This document shows, in pieces, positions 13,801 through 28,800 of a DNA stretch of 64,000 nucleotides. The notes below the pieces were generated by a model. The model worked only from the letters and a program-made list of their open reading frames with translations, did no database searches and was not told the DNA's origin. This DNA is from Temnopleurus reevesii (lineage: Eukaryota > Echinodermata > Echinoidea > Temnopleuroida > Temnopleuridae), in assembly GCA_036244855.1 (NCBI GenBank), contig BQKZ01001875.1, forward strand, positions 23,497 through 87,496. Reading direction: 5' to 3'. Numbering within the stretch: position 1 is the stretch's first letter; every line of letters starts with the position of its first letter. Both the position numbers and the translations under genes were made by a program.

Positions 13801-16800
13801 ATTTGACAAACTGTATGAATTTACGTGTTACATTGCAAAAAATGTGGGTAATAAATACGCTTATACGATTGTACTTCAGCACGTGTTCATGCACGAGATA
13901 CTCAATTACATACATTAGTGAAGAACAGAATTGATACATGTACATCATTCACTTAAATTAGGTTTGTGTACAGCCAAGCATGCTTATCATTCAGAGCATT
14001 TTGAATCATATGATGATATAAAATAAACAAATACAATGTCCAGCCATTCTATGCATTTTTTTCTGTCACATGTGCTGTTGGTTTCCTCTCTGTGAGGTTC
14101 CCATTTAACAGTACATCTGTATAAATGTTATTGATTGAATACAAGTTGCAGCTGGGTATCAAAGATGGACTCTGCTGATTTTGATCCAGAAAATTTCAGT
14201 TTTTAAGATTTGGCAAGCATTTCTTTCATTTGGAAGCATTTGTAGTGTTAGGAAGAAAAGGGGAAATGAGCATAGAGACGTAATGCTGGACTGTGATAGA
14301 TTAGATGCCAAATCTACTTCAATCAGAAAACATGGACAAGACTCTTATAGAGTGCTCTGCATATTATGGATGTTTGAACGTTACCATCTAACGTAGTTAA
14401 AAAAAAGTTTAAAAGATATATGGATATTAAGATATTTGTATATTGTAAGAAAGTTGTGATCAAGTGACTTGTGACTGATCACAAAAATATTTCAATCTTG
14501 CCTCTTTTAGAATAAAAGGGAAATGAAAGATAGACTTTATATTGTATAACAAATATCCATAATCAAGAAGAATTTACTCAAATACACTACTATGAAAAGT
14601 TATGGATCTGTATCAAGTATATATTCATTTTCTTATGGGTTACCATATTTTTAGAAATACCCCTGATGAAACATGTTATCAAACACATTGCAAGAATTTT
14701 TCCAGATGAATGATTTCAGTTTTCTATGAAACTTCTATGTATGTAGTGTATGTCATCAAAATGTCATCTGCTTAAAAGTTAGGTTTCTTCTAATAGGATG
14801 AGGTATACTTCTTTGGTTTTGTTTATGTTACCTGTTTTATTAATTAAAGAATTATATGGTTAGAACTTAAGACAAGAATAATGAATTTTACCATTTTATC
14901 ATGATGCCAATTTAAAAACTTCAACAAACCCAATGGCCCACCATGACCACCAACTCTGCCATTCCCCCATGCCATCAGTCGAGATTGAGCACTGTATGGA
15001 CAATTTCGAGCACTGTGCTGCCAATTTAGTGATCAAACAAATATTCAATTCAAATGTTTTTGCAGCATAAAGGAGGTACAGGCTATCAGTGGGTTCAGCA
15101 ATGGGCCACCATGACCACCAAATCTGCCCCTCCACACGCTACCAGTTCAGATAGCATATTATATTGCCAATTTGATGATCAATCCTTAATAATTATCGTC
15201 TTGTAGCATAAAGGAGGTCCAGGCACCCCTCCATGGGTTCAGCAATGGGCCACTGTGACCACCAACTCTACCCCTTCATAACTAATGTACCTCGCCAGTC
15301 CTTATAAAACACTGTGCTGCCAATTTGAACACTCTAATGCCAATTTTTTAATCAAACTCAACTACCTATCTAATATTCTCTTGCAGCATAAAGGCGGTCC
15401 AGGCACCCCTCAATGGGTTCAGCAATGGGCCACCATGACCACCAACTCTGCCCCTCTACATGCCACCAGTCCAGATAGGGCGCCACACCTGTCACCTGAT
15501 AGATTGATGTCACCTGACAGGCACAATGTGTCAGCTGACCACATCATGGATGGCTATGAGGCTGAGCATTCTTCCAGAGGTAAGTAAATCCGATGTTTTC
15601 ATGTTTTTTTTAAATTTCTTACAACCCCACTCGCAATTGACGAGTGAGGGAAAAGGGATGTTTTGAATTTTTGTGCATGATGTATGTTTACCCCACCATT
15701 GAGTTGTGGTGGATTAGCCTGTATTTTCATACAACATTGTTGATTATGATGCTATGTCAGGGTCTTTTTGTATCCATGGAAAGGTCTTGTTTGTTTAAGC
15801 AGCTTGTAAAATTACAGATTAAGTTTATTTGTCTGTCCCGCTATCTTTCTTTCTCTGTCCCCCTCACTCCTTACTGTCTTCTTCATCCTCTCCTTCTCTC
15901 TCATCGATACTCTATTATTTTTTTCCATCTATATATCACTTGTTGCATTTTTCCTTCTCACTCTCCATTTGCTCTCCCTCTCTTCTGTACCCTCTTTCCT
16001 CTATTCTCTTTTTTCTTCCTATAATTTCTCAATCGTCTACATGTCTGATGATACATACATTTACATCGTTCTAAAACATTGGGGATTGCCTGACATGCCA
16101 TCAAGAGATTTATTACCATAGTAATCGTACGTCAGAATGTTATATTACTCATTCTTTCCCATCATTTCCTGCTAGACCTTGAATTAATGTTTCACTGTTC
16201 AGGTTCACATACATGGAAGCTTGCTGGCAAGGGAACTTCACCCAGACATTGATTTGCTATCATTGAATGAAGAAAAATAAGATGGAAAAAAAAGGGAAAT
16301 TTGAGCTACATCGGAAAATCCAAAATTTATGAATTGTAAATATTTTATTTTTCAGCTGTTCTTGCCATCCTTGCATTGGCAAATCTGGCATGATCTGTGA
16401 TGCTATGCATGGAGAATTCCTCATACAATTTGTTTACATCAATTTATTAAGAATAGATAAAAGTCATATACCAAATGAGGAATGACCAACATTCTTTATG
16501 AAATGCCTGCAGAAAAGAAGTAATCATGGAAATTTGTGTATTTGCGGATTTCTCCATGATGCCATCAGATAATTTGCCAAAGTTGTCTTTTCAAGGATGC
16601 TCATCACAGGTGGAAATAATAAATTTAAAAATTCATAACTTTAGAACGTATTATCCGATTGTGCTAAAATTTTCACATCTTATTTTTCTTCATTCACTGA
16701 CAGTACATCAATGTCTGGGGAAGTTCCCCTTTAACAGTTAGTCACCACTCTTATCAGATCTTGATCATGGAAAGATATCAAAATGTGATTGCATGATTCA

Positions 16801-19800
16801 CATTATAATACAAGAGTGTAAAAGTTGAAATATCAAATGATTGAACATTTTGTCCAATTGGAATTTTTCTTGTTACCATTTATGTTCACATACATAACAT
16901 GTAAGCATGCAGGGTCTGTAATACTTTGAAAAATTACCCACTACTCTTATCAGATCTTGATCATGGAGAGATGATAAAATGTGATTGCGTGATTCACTTT
17001 AGAGTACAGGAGTGTGAAAGTTAGAATATCAAATGATCTAGCTTATTGGCCTATCAGAACATGTTTTCCCTCAAGCATGCTAGGCCCCTAGTTTTCATGG
17101 CTGGTCATGTTCACATTCATGAACTGTAATGCCCCCAATGAGGAGAAACCATAGCAGTTTGAACTAATCATTTTCACACCTCTAGAAGTATGCAGGATAT
17201 GTTCCTTGTTGACAATTACTAGTCACTCTTCTCCGGTTTCCATTGTTGCATGATTTGGTTTGTATAGATTCAGGAGTTTGCATGATTTTTTTTTTACAAA
17301 ACTTGAACCATATTATCTTGAATAAAACCCATGTAAAATATCATCTATCAGGCCAGGCTATAGCATCTTTTTCATGTTCATATTCACATTCATGTAAAAG
17401 GATGTAGGATATGTGTATGTTCCTTACCAATAATGACTCATTACTCTTATCAGATCTTGATCATGGAAAGATAGTCAAATGTGATTGCATGATTCACTGT
17501 AAAATACAGGAGTACGAGAGTTGGAATATCAAATGATTTAACATTTTGTCCAATTGGAGCATGTTTTTCCCCGATTGTATTGGGCCCCTATTTTTGTTGT
17601 TACCATTCATGTTCACAAACATGTAATCATGCAGGGTCTGTAATACTTTGAACAATTACTCACTACTCTTTATCAGATCTTGATCATGGAAAGATAGTAA
17701 AATGTGATTGCATGATTCACTGTAGAATACAGGAGTGTGAAAATTAGAATATCAAATGATTTAACATTTTGTCCAATTGGAGCATGTTTTTCCCTGATTG
17801 TATTGGGCCCCTATTTTTCTTATTACCATGCACGTTCACATACATGTAAGCATGCAGGGTCTGTAATACTTTGAACAATTACTCACTACTCTTTATCAGA
17901 TCTTGATCATGGAAAGATACTTAAATGTGATTGCATGATTCACTTTAGAATACAGGAGTGTGAAAGTTGGAATATCAGATGATCTAACCTATTGGCCTAT
18001 GGGAACATATTTTCCCCCAAGCATGCTAGGCCCCTAGTTTTCATAGCTGGTCATGTTCACATTCATGAACAATAATGCCCCCAATAAGGAGAGGCCCTAG
18101 CGATTTGTTACATATAATTTTCACATACATGTACCTGTAAGTTTGCGGAATATGGTCCTTATCGATAATTAATAACCATTTTTATCAGCTTTTGATAACA
18201 GAAAAGATTTGAAAAAATATGATTGCATGATTCACTGTAGAATACAGGAGTGTGAAAGTTAGAATATCAAATGATTTAACATTTTGTCCAATTGGAGAAT
18301 GTTTTTCCCTGATTGTATTAGGCCCCTATTTTTCTTAAATTACCATGCATGTTCACATACATGTAAGCATGCAGGGTCTGTAATACTTTGAACAATTACT
18401 CACTACTCTTTATCAGATCTTGATCATGGAAAGATACTATGTGATTGCATGATTCACTTTAGAATACAGGAGTGTGAAAGTTAGAATATCAAATGATTTA
18501 ACATTTTGTCCAATTGGAGCATGTTTTTCCCCGATTGTATTGAGCCCCTATTTTTCTTGTTACCATTCATATTAACAACATAAGCATGCAGGGTCTGTAA
18601 TACTGTGAATAATTACCGCTTTTATCAGATTTGATCATGGAAAGATACTTAAATGTGATTGCATGACTCACTTTAGAATACAGGAGTCTGAAAGTTGGAA
18701 TATCAAATGATCTAACCTTTTGGCCTATGGGAACATATTTTCCCCCAAGAATGCTAGGCCCCTAGTTTTCATAGCTGGTCGTGTTTACATTCATGAACAG
18801 GGATTCTCCCAATGATGAGAGGACCAAGCTTTTTTTTCATGATGATATTCACATCACCTTTAAGCATGCGATATATATGTTCCTTATTGACAATTACTCA
18901 GCATTTGTTATCAGATTTCCATTGTTTATGATTAAATTCTTAATACATTCTGGTGTTTGCCACAAAGTTGTACCATATTATGTTGAATTAGACCCATTTA
19001 AAGTGAGGTATAACCTGTCAAGCCAGGCTATAGCATTTTGCTGATGTTTGTGTATAGATTCCTGTAAGGCATGCAGGATATGTTCCCTAATCGATAATTA
19101 GTCACCATTTTTATCAGATAGTGATTGTGGAAAGATTATAAAATTTTATTGCATGTTTTCAAAATTTGGAAACTTAAGGCCACCGCACACTACACGATTT
19201 TTAGTCGTACGACCTTAAGACCATGCGACCAGACTTTACGACCTGACATCGCACACTACGCGACCAAGACCTTAAGACTGAAGAGCCGATACCGATATCT
19301 TAACATTAATAATCGATAGCTCAAAAGTTACGCGCTCGTTTCCCATCGCAACACGCAGCGCAATAAGTCGAAATTTCAACGTTAAATCTTGGATTTTCCT
19401 TCGTAATTTGTCATATTTGACAGTGTCATCGAAAATTAAGAAATTACATTCATGATTTCAACTAATGATAATGCATTTATTATTAAATAACAAAACACCT
19501 ACATTTTAATGAGCAATTTTTGAGGGATGCTGTTGTGAGTGGAATGNTTAGACTATCAGATGATTTAACCTGCCGACCTATTTGTAAAGGATTTTCCCCA
19601 AGCAGGCTAGGGCCCTAGTTTTTTTGCTGTTCATGCTCACACCAATGTGACCATGCAGAATACATTACTTTCTAACAATTGCTTACCACTTTTCTCATGT
19701 TTTTTATTGTCGAAAGATTGTGAATTTTGATTGCATGATTCAGTTAGGCCAGGCCAGCTTCTTGTTAATGTTTATTTTCATATTCATGCATTACATTCAG

Positions 19801-22800
19801 GATGTGAACGTTTCCAACAATTGCTCATCATACTTATCAGATTTTGATTGTGGAAAGATAATAAAAATTGGGTTGTATCATCCAGTTTCAAATACATACA
19901 GGAGTTTGCAACTAAGATTATCAAGTTATTGTTAACCTTTTCAGTTTTGGCCTATTGGAGCAGGGTTTTTTTTTCAAGCAAGAGAGTCCCTAGTTTCCTT
20001 TTTACTGTTCAGATTGAAATTTATGTGATCATGCAGTGCCCGCCCCCCCCCAAAAAAAAAAGTGGCAACAAAGAAAATAGTACTATGCCAGTCCCTTCAA
20101 AATCAATAATCTCAACTATGCTTCCTTTAGTGCATGGTATATTTGAGAAATCTCTCTCTCCCTCAATTTAAATTGATCATACAGCTTTATCATTACAAAC
20201 TCATTAGGAACTGTTGATACATGTGAATGTTGCTTTAGGTGCGAAGTGAGCTAATTCAACACGATGTTCACTTTAATTCATCACTCGCTTGAAATGATTC
20301 AATTTGAAAACTTCCTTCATTGGAAATTGGCAAGGCTGGCCCGACTCATTTGCGCCGATCCAAATCTACTCAAAGTAGATGAGTTATAAATAGATAAAAA
20401 AGGAAACTAAGAATCCTCTGCCTATGAATACAGACAGCTCTCAGTAAATGTGTATGCACAGTAGGTGTCCATTGCTGCCTCTAGACATGGATGCAGTTAG
20501 ATAGCAGGTATTCACATTTGTGGCCTCTTCGCACGAGGCTGGCCTTTTAAGCACAAGATGAGTTTGTTGTGTTAGAACATCCCCTGTTGTATGTGTTTGA
20601 AACAATCAGAAGTGCATTTTATTGTTCCAACATGCGGCCATGTATGAATTTGGAATGAATGTTCAAGCAGTTTGTGCACAGGGCATTCACAGATGCACTC
20701 ATACACCCAAAATAGAGTTTGAGAGAAAATTATGTTTTTAAAGTTTGCACATTTTTTTTCCAAATATTATGGATCAGAGTAAAATGATCTGACTCAAAAT
20801 GCATGTGAACTGTATGTGAAAGCCCTTCTGTTTGGGAGAGAATTTGTTACATGCATGCTGAGACCCTTAGAAAATTATAATTACATAAGAATCACATGAT
20901 TTTCAATGATAAGTGTAGAGCACTTAAAAAATACAAAAACTTGGCTAAACTTCAGGGCAAAGTCTTGTGTTTGGGCCACCCTTTCAACAAATCTGTTTGA
21001 GGTTTTGAAACCGAAAATCAAGTCATAATGTTAATTTTACTGATATTATAAACTGTATCGTCGGTTGTGTGAATGCCCTGTGGATGGATAAGAGGAAATG
21101 GATAAAGCCAGGGAGAGGGAGGTGCCCTGACCGTTGCAGGGGTGCGTGATTTCCTGCGACAATAGCGTGAAACTCTGACTGATGCGAGCTCCACTCAGCA
21201 TGCCTGTGTGCTAGTCGAACCCTCCGTAGGTGACATAGTGTACGTTTGCAGGAAAGAGAATGGAGAATAAGGGTAGAGATGTTTAGGGGGAAGGGGAGAG
21301 GATGTGAGAGATTTCCTCTTGCGAGTCTGTTTTAAGGACAGATGCTTTGACGCAGGGACTTGGCGCTGTACTGGAGTTACTCATCGCTGACATACGTAAT
21401 ATATATGCTCCTGTTGTTAAGAGAAGTTAAACCACACATGCTATTGGATAAAAGGAAGATACGCACTTAGGAGCTTTGATGTATTGTGTAGTCATATGAT
21501 AGTTCATTGCAAGTCGTTATCTGCTTTATACTCGGCATTCCATGGTGGTGATGGAATATTATTGATACTTTGTGTGAAATGTGGATGAATGTGCCAAATA
21601 TTGGATTTTAATTTGGATAATAAAGCAGAGGAATTATAATAAAGTGGATATTGCATGTAAGTTTCTTTGATTCATTGCATTTAGTTTGGCTATTACCAGA
21701 GCTCAGTTTGAGCTTTCGTGTCGAATTAGCATGAAATCTCATTATGTATTTGTTTCATGTGACCTTCATGATGTTGTAATTGAGCAGAATTTTGTATGAT
21801 TTCATGTATTACGAGGAAGGTGGTTGCTTTATGAATTGCAAAGTTTAAAAAAATGTATATATTTTGCTTTAGTTTCTCATTTATTGCATCCTACAGATCA
21901 TTTTTTTTAGAAAGGCAAACATAGAACATTGGCAAAAGTTAATACTCCTATTGTTTTGATCTTCCTAAATACAGATGACCATTTGAGCAAGAAACCTCCA
22001 TCAGGCACAAGAACAACCACTCCAAGGATAGTGTCTCAGAAGTCAGCAGACTCTGCTAGTCCCAGAGGTTCAAAAGGGAAGCGCATCTTGCCAAACACTC
22101 CTGCCGACAAGCTCCAGACCGCCCGGCAATCCTCTACGTCAAGCAGCTCTGAACAGACGATGAGACAAAATGGTTTCCAGGCGTCCAACAGCAGTGCATT
22201 CCACAGTCCCAGGAATCACGCTGTAGAGCAACAGCAGCACCAGGAGACGCAACAGGAAAGGCGATTTCGTCAGGAGCGAGCCATGGAGGAGAAGGCGTTT
22301 GGAGTGAGGAGGCAGCTTCATGGGAGCTCCGACCCCATCCTTCCCAGGGGTTATGATCAGGACGAGGCTAGGAGAGACTCCTGGGGTCCTGAAGGAAGCA
22401 TGGACACTGATGTGCTTTTGAAAGACACTGAAACCTTGATGAGAAACCTAGAAGAGAGAATGCGGACAAAGCGTCATGACACCCCATCGCCGGAGATGTC
22501 GGACTCGCATGACATGCCTCTGGACATTTCCCAAGATATCTCTCTGGTGTCATTGGAAGCAGATGTTGATACTGATGTAGATACTGTTAGTAATGTGAGC
22601 CTAGGTGGAGGTAATAACACCTGGGCAGGAAACAAGAGCAGGCATTACTCCTGCCCTGAGGATAACAATCCACCAGAACAACCTCACTATACTAACGGAA
22701 GACAGAAGACTCCCAGGAGCACGGAGAAATCAAGGCCAGTTCAAGGCGAGGTCCAGAATAGAACAAGTAGCAATAAGACCTCTCCTGCACCAGCTAAGGG

Positions 22801-25800
22801 TGGCGGAATTTGGAGCCGTTTGTCCACACCCAACAAACACAAAATGACTCCAGCAGAAAAAGAAACAGAGACCGTGAGTGACACGGAACATTCCTTCAGG
22901 AGGAACACCAACCTCACAAGCTCTCTTCCGACAGGGAGGGTAACTAACCGAACAACATCAAAAGGAGCATCAGACAATACCAAAGCCGTCAAGAAGCCGA
23001 AAAGCCTCAAACCGCCCAGTCTAACTCAGCCACGCCAGACGCGCAGCACCATGTTACGCAAGAGTAGATTTAGTGAGGACTCTGGTGCTGACCATAGCGA
23101 TATTAGTCCCAGCTCAAGTATGTCAGATCTTAGCTCTTCCAAAAATTTCCGTCGCGGTGGTTCGATGCGCGAGAGAAGCAGCGGTGCAGTCTCTGACTCT
23201 GGACGGCGCGGTCCAGGTGAGAGAGGAAGGGGGCGAACCCCATCGGCAAGGAATGGGGACTCTAGTGCAAGAACGGACCACAGTCTTGGATCGCAGATCG
23301 TAAGACATGCTCGCACCCAGTCCATGCAGGACCAGAAGATGAAAGCAGAAGAGCCAAGGTCACGGGTTCCAACCTCCACCTCACACAGTCGCACTCCGTC
23401 CGGAAACCTATCGCGCAAGAGTTCCATTGGCTCCACCGACAGCAACGTCAGTGGTGTGCGCAAAACCTCATCGAGCGCATGGAGGAGGTACGATACGGCC
23501 GATGACTCCGACCATGACGTGGAAAACTACATCAAGAATGTCAGCACTCGCCGTACAGCACCGCAGAACCACCAACCCGAGGAGAGGGAGAGGCAGGCAC
23601 CAGTGATCCAAAGACAGAAGTCCAGCTCCTTGCAGAACCTTCAGACCTCGGCACCAAGGACGTCACCGACCCGCAAGGCACCCAACCTGAGGGTAGAGAT
23701 CGCCCAGGCCAGTAACACTCTGGCGCAGAACCTCCAGAGGCTGGCTCAGGGTGAAACCATCGATGAGATACAGATTGACAGGATACCCAAAGAGCAGGTA
23801 AGATATCCAGAACATGAATATAATTTTGGACATGTCAACCTACCAGAATATCCTTGAGGAAAGAAACTAAAAAATGAACAACCAAACAGCTGAACCAATT
23901 TTGCTCTCTTCTTGTTATCATTCTTTCTCTCACATTTTGTTCAGATGTTTGATGATTCACATTTCAATGTCAATCTTCATGCACATTCCGGAAAGTTGGC
24001 ATTTCGGCATAAAGGCCACGATCACCATTTTTTCTTTGCATATTAAAGTGTCTTTTGTCCCATTCTCCAAACCCCAAATTATTTCTTTTTTATTACCTGC
24101 ACAGGTTCATGAGTCATTTACCTTTCTTTTTTTTTCATCAGAAAATAAAGATATTTGACACATCTTATCTGTTTATTTATGTGAATTAGATGAACAGAAC
24201 TTGAATGCCAAGTTTTATCGTAATCTCAAAGATGTGGTGCATGAACACTGCAGTTGAAGGGCACCAGCCAATTAAAATGTCTATTCAAATTGTGTCTTTT
24301 CAAAATTACACTCCATGAGCCAATTAGAATGATTGTTTTAATTTGCCATTGATATGTAGTTGTTTACCACTTTGTCTCTCCATTGCAAAAACCTGCCTAT
24401 GTTAATTCTTGCAAAATTACTTAAAAAGTAATGATTTTCAATTGCCGATAATGATGACAGTTTTAGTGATTTTTCTCCTTTTAAACCTTCTCTGCATCAA
24501 ATGCCAAATATTTACTCAATCAAATAGGTCAGATCATGTGTCAATTAAAAAGAAATGTTCATTATGCATCGCAGAAATATTTGTAGAATTCTGAATAAAC
24601 AATTATTGAATCATCCCTCAACATATGTTAGATTATCGTGAAGGAGTTAAAAGAGCTAAAAAACTTCATTGGAAATTTGAAGGTAAACCGTTTGGAAATC
24701 CATGCCGGCAGTTTATGTTCCTGTGCAGCCATGCAACTTATGACTCACAGGATTGGAGAAGGAAGTGTAATTTTTTTAATATACTGACAGGTAGAGCGCC
24801 AGGGGAATTCATTTAGAGAACTGATACCTGCCAAATGTTATTATATATTTTCTCCAGGGCAGCTCTAATTTTATTGAAAGATATCGCTATTTCCAAAACA
24901 TGGGATGAGGTTTAGTTCAATTTGAGTCAATGTGATCTGGGCACCGTAACATAAAGGTTTGTGGTCAATCGCTAAATGAAAAGAGTAGTTCTGATCGGTT
25001 ACTGGCCAGTCTATGGAACAAAATTCACATGCAAGGAATATTTTGATTGGTCATTTTCATGAACGATTAATCACAAAACGTTATGTTATGAGGCCCGGAC
25101 CTGTCATGCAGCAGTTTACATCTTAATTGATACTCCTATTTTCAATATTTATTTTCAATACTACGCAACCAGAAGTTTCAGCATTTGACTTTGGAAAATT
25201 TCGTGAGAACTGAACATATGTGAAAGAAGAATGCTTGCATTTTTAATGCAAAATTCATATGCAAATTTGCCATCAACTCCCTTTTTTGCTTCAGTTTTGT
25301 CGCCGCAAAACTTCTTGGTTTTTTAACACACTTTTCATGTTTTTGGAGACTTCAAATAAATTTAGGGGGAGGAAAAAAGTTTAAAACCTGCAGTTAAAAT
25401 ATCATCGGTCATTTCTTCATTTGTTTGTTTCGTTTTTCATTATAAATACTAAGCCTTTATGCCTCTTTTACATCCTCTTTATTCATTCATACATCCATTC
25501 CATTGAATCCAGCTCATATTTCATTTTGTGGTAAGTCTATCTTTCTCTCTCTCTGTACCTGTACTGCTTTTTGCTCGGTTATGGTATAAACTGGTGCCTC
25601 CTCAACGCATGCTAGAGTCTTCTCCGATTGTAGAAGTCTACAGTAATATTGTGCTCTCACTGCCATTCAGATTTGAAAACTGGATTGCCCCATCTCTCAA
25701 TATATCATCTGCAAGTGAAGACATAATTAAACACTTGAGCAAATTAATTCTGCATTTTAAGCTTCTGAGATGTTAGTTTTCGCAGGGCACTGTACAGCGC

Positions 25801-28800
25801 ATTTTTATTGGTAGGAATTAGTGTTTTCATGTGCCAAAGTATAGTTTTTTTTGCAGATAATTTTTGAGAAGCAGTGGGCACTCGTTATAAAGGTACATCT
25901 GCAGTTCCGAGTTGCAAATCATTTAGTGAAATTTGTATTATTGCTGTGGAACATGCAGCTTCCCGCGACCACATTAATGCACTTGCCATAATATGCATAA
26001 TATTTTTTTTAATTGACAATTAAAGGGTTTCAAATAGATAGGCCCCAGCTTGAATCGTTCATAAAAAAAACTTGGTTATCCCAACCCTAAACTTTGTACA
26101 TTTAAATATCCAGCAGAGCATGTGAATTGTAAACCTAAATTTGTAAATGCCTAAATTGCAATGCCTTTGCAATGTACCCACTCACAACACACACACTCAC
26201 ACGTACACACACACTTACACATACACACACAACTACACACACACACACACACACACATACAGAGTGCATGCAAAGCCACGGGTCATAGTCCTTTTTCAGC
26301 CTCTGTTTATTATTTTCTGGAGGGAAAGAAAATCAAATTGTTCGTCACATAAAGTGGAATGGGGCAACCACAGATGGAGACAAAGACTCCATAGTCTCCA
26401 AATTAAATTAAATGTTATACATTTATAGCCACAAAGGAACTGCAGGTATACCTTAAAGGCTAGGAGCTTGAGATCCTTATATACATGTAGCAGGTAGCAA
26501 TGGATGTGTAGTGTAGAGAGCCAGCCTAATGTAGTCCTTCCCCCTTTTAATTGATCCACACCCAGGAAATAATTATACCTCGATAAATCAACAAGTCAAT
26601 ATGCGTTGAGGGTCGACTCAATCACCCATGATTTAAAGCTTACATAGGAATCTTAAATAAGATTGCATTCCATAGAAGAATTGGGAAGTAATTCCATGTT
26701 GATCACAATACAGTATGGGACCTATTTTGACAATGAAATTGTTCAAAATAGTTGACAAGGAAATTGTTCAAAATGCTTTTACATTGTTGGTAATACAGAA
26801 AGTACCATGTGGGACTAGAATGATGATCTTAATACTTTTCTCATTATTCTCTTCTCACAATTCTTTCAATTCACATTTCCATTGAGAGTCATTTTGAATA
26901 TATTGTGCATATATAGTTTTGATCCATATCACCTGAGGTATTTTTTTCTTCAATTATATGATTATTTATGATTTTATGATTTTCTTGATATTAATCAGAT
27001 AGGCTTTGCCTTGGGGGAATTTTATCGAAATTTAAATTACTTTTTGTTGATTCTGCAATGGGGGAAAATCTGTATGTAAAGGGATATTTTGATCTAGATT
27101 TTATGAGATGCAATTTCTTATAAGCATTGGATTAATGTGTAGTGATAAAACACACAGTATTTTATTAAAGTGGGAACTGGAAACTATATTTTTATTCTTT
27201 ATCTCTTTCCTTTTTCTGAATTGGGGAGGAACCATTACTCAGATATACCAATTTAACTATATTTTATTCATTTATACCAGCAGCAAATAAATTGTACCCC
27301 AAAAGAGCTAACAAATATGCAAAGATTGATATTCTATATACACAAAATGTACAATTTATCAAATGTCCTGAAATTATGCTGAAGATCGATATATGTAGGA
27401 TTTTTTTTTTGGGGGGGGGTGAATTCTTTTTTTAATTTTGTGAAGAGTTTGTCAGATTTGTTTCTGTAAAATTTATCTTTTTGATGTAAAGTAAATCTGT
27501 TTTTATTTAATTGTATTTAATTTGTTGGATGTTCTGGCATGGTAGTGATTGAAATGTGTTCCCTCTGTACAGTATGATGCATGTCAGCATAACTTGTGAC
27601 TGACAGAAAAAAAGTATTCTAGTGAAATTTCCAAATTAGTCTGTCAAAACCATTCCCCCATACATATTCATGAGCTTGTTTTTTCCCAGGATTATTTTTT
27701 TCTGTCCATTCCATCGAACCTTATATATTTGATAGGGCATACCAACATTGATCTCTTTAATATCACCCTTTTTTCATCCAAATCTGATGTAAATTGCAAT
27801 ATTGAAAGCATTTCTAGATTGAAATCTATACTCAAATAAGGTACATTGCATTCTCAAGTCTATCTTCATGATTTTATTTCTTCCTCAATTCTCCCTGGAT
27901 GTTAGCTCCCCTCTTTAAATTTTGTTTGTTTTCATTTATTTCTTTATCTTCTCCTCTTTATCATACACCTCTCCATTTCTTCTTCTGGTAAAACTTATGT
28001 GGTCTATTTATGAGCAACAGAGTTTTAGTATATTGTGGTGATATTGTCTCATTTGAAGTTCTTTTGTGTAGTTCATGTAATTCATATTGCAGCAATATGC
28101 ATATTTACGATTATGTTTATGTTTATGTATGTGTATTGAATGTAGAAACAATGATTGGTGTTGAGTTGAAAAATCTTCTGTGGCTAATTCGTTAGTGGTT
28201 TTTAAATGTTTTTTTCTTAATCTTGCGACTGCTGCAAGGACACCACAAAATCCTGAAATGGCAACAAATATTTTCATATACTACTGAAATACATACATGT
28301 ACATGTTTTGATTTGTATGTTCTTGTTTTAATATGATTTTTTATTATGTTTTTTTTTTCATGCTGCAGTTCTTAGTTTTAATGTTCATATGATTATATTT
28401 ATTATATTTATATTCAACCCCGCTCAGAATAATCAACAATTACGTAAACATGTTTTGCTAGGATTAACTGAACCATATTAGTAAATGCAATTAATCCCTT
28501 GGCTGAGATGGCCATCATAATATTGCCAGTATCATTCACACAGCTTCATACATATTAGTTACCCTTTGATAATGCCAATCAAAATGCTATAAAAAAAGCA
28601 GGGCGCTAGAAACCCACTTGCCCGCATGCCAGGGGCAACAAAATTAAGCTGTCGGGCAAGTAAATGAAATTGTCACTTGCCCAATCAGGCAACTAACAAT
28701 TTTATACTAGTTTTCCTTTATATATGAAAATTTACATTGGCCATTAATTTTGGGCAAGACAAACTCTTGTTCGGGCAAGTGATTGGAAAACTCGGTTTCC

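Larger units (their letters stand above)
15580..21974 (+). other. Long intron with a tandem array and a GC-richer patch
   Basis: 15830-16030 is a CT-rich low-complexity stretch. 16600-16740 matches a dispersed repeat at 51655-51797. 16740-19920 is an array of about 0.2-0.29 kb units. 19176-19550 interrupts it with a different repeat (gaccttaagaccatgcgacc). 21078-21385 is noticeably richer in G and C than its surroundings without a convincing open frame. Confidence 0.6.

Noticed and set aside
14899..15135. Minus-strand frame with WWSWW-like repeats
   Set aside because: Antisense translation of the WVQQWA exon copies (ccaccatgaccacca).
15644..16074. Two overlapping open frames of 81 and 126 codons
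   Set aside because: CT-rich low-complexity sequence translated into Ser/Leu/Phe; no similarity.
16740..19920. CRISPR-like regular repeats
   Set aside because: Units are over 0.2 kb, diverged end to end and without short identical repeats and unique spacers; the host is an animal.
21929..21974. ATG at 21929 as a start codon for the large exon
   Set aside because: The stretch is intronic: an acceptor AG at 21973-21974 and the phase of the preceding exon place the exon start at 21975.
22139..23463. Several antisense and off-frame open frames within the large exon
   Set aside because: Shadows of 21975-23797; no splice signals or family similarity.
26147..26428. Thr-His-rich open frames
   Set aside because: By-product of the CA microsatellite.
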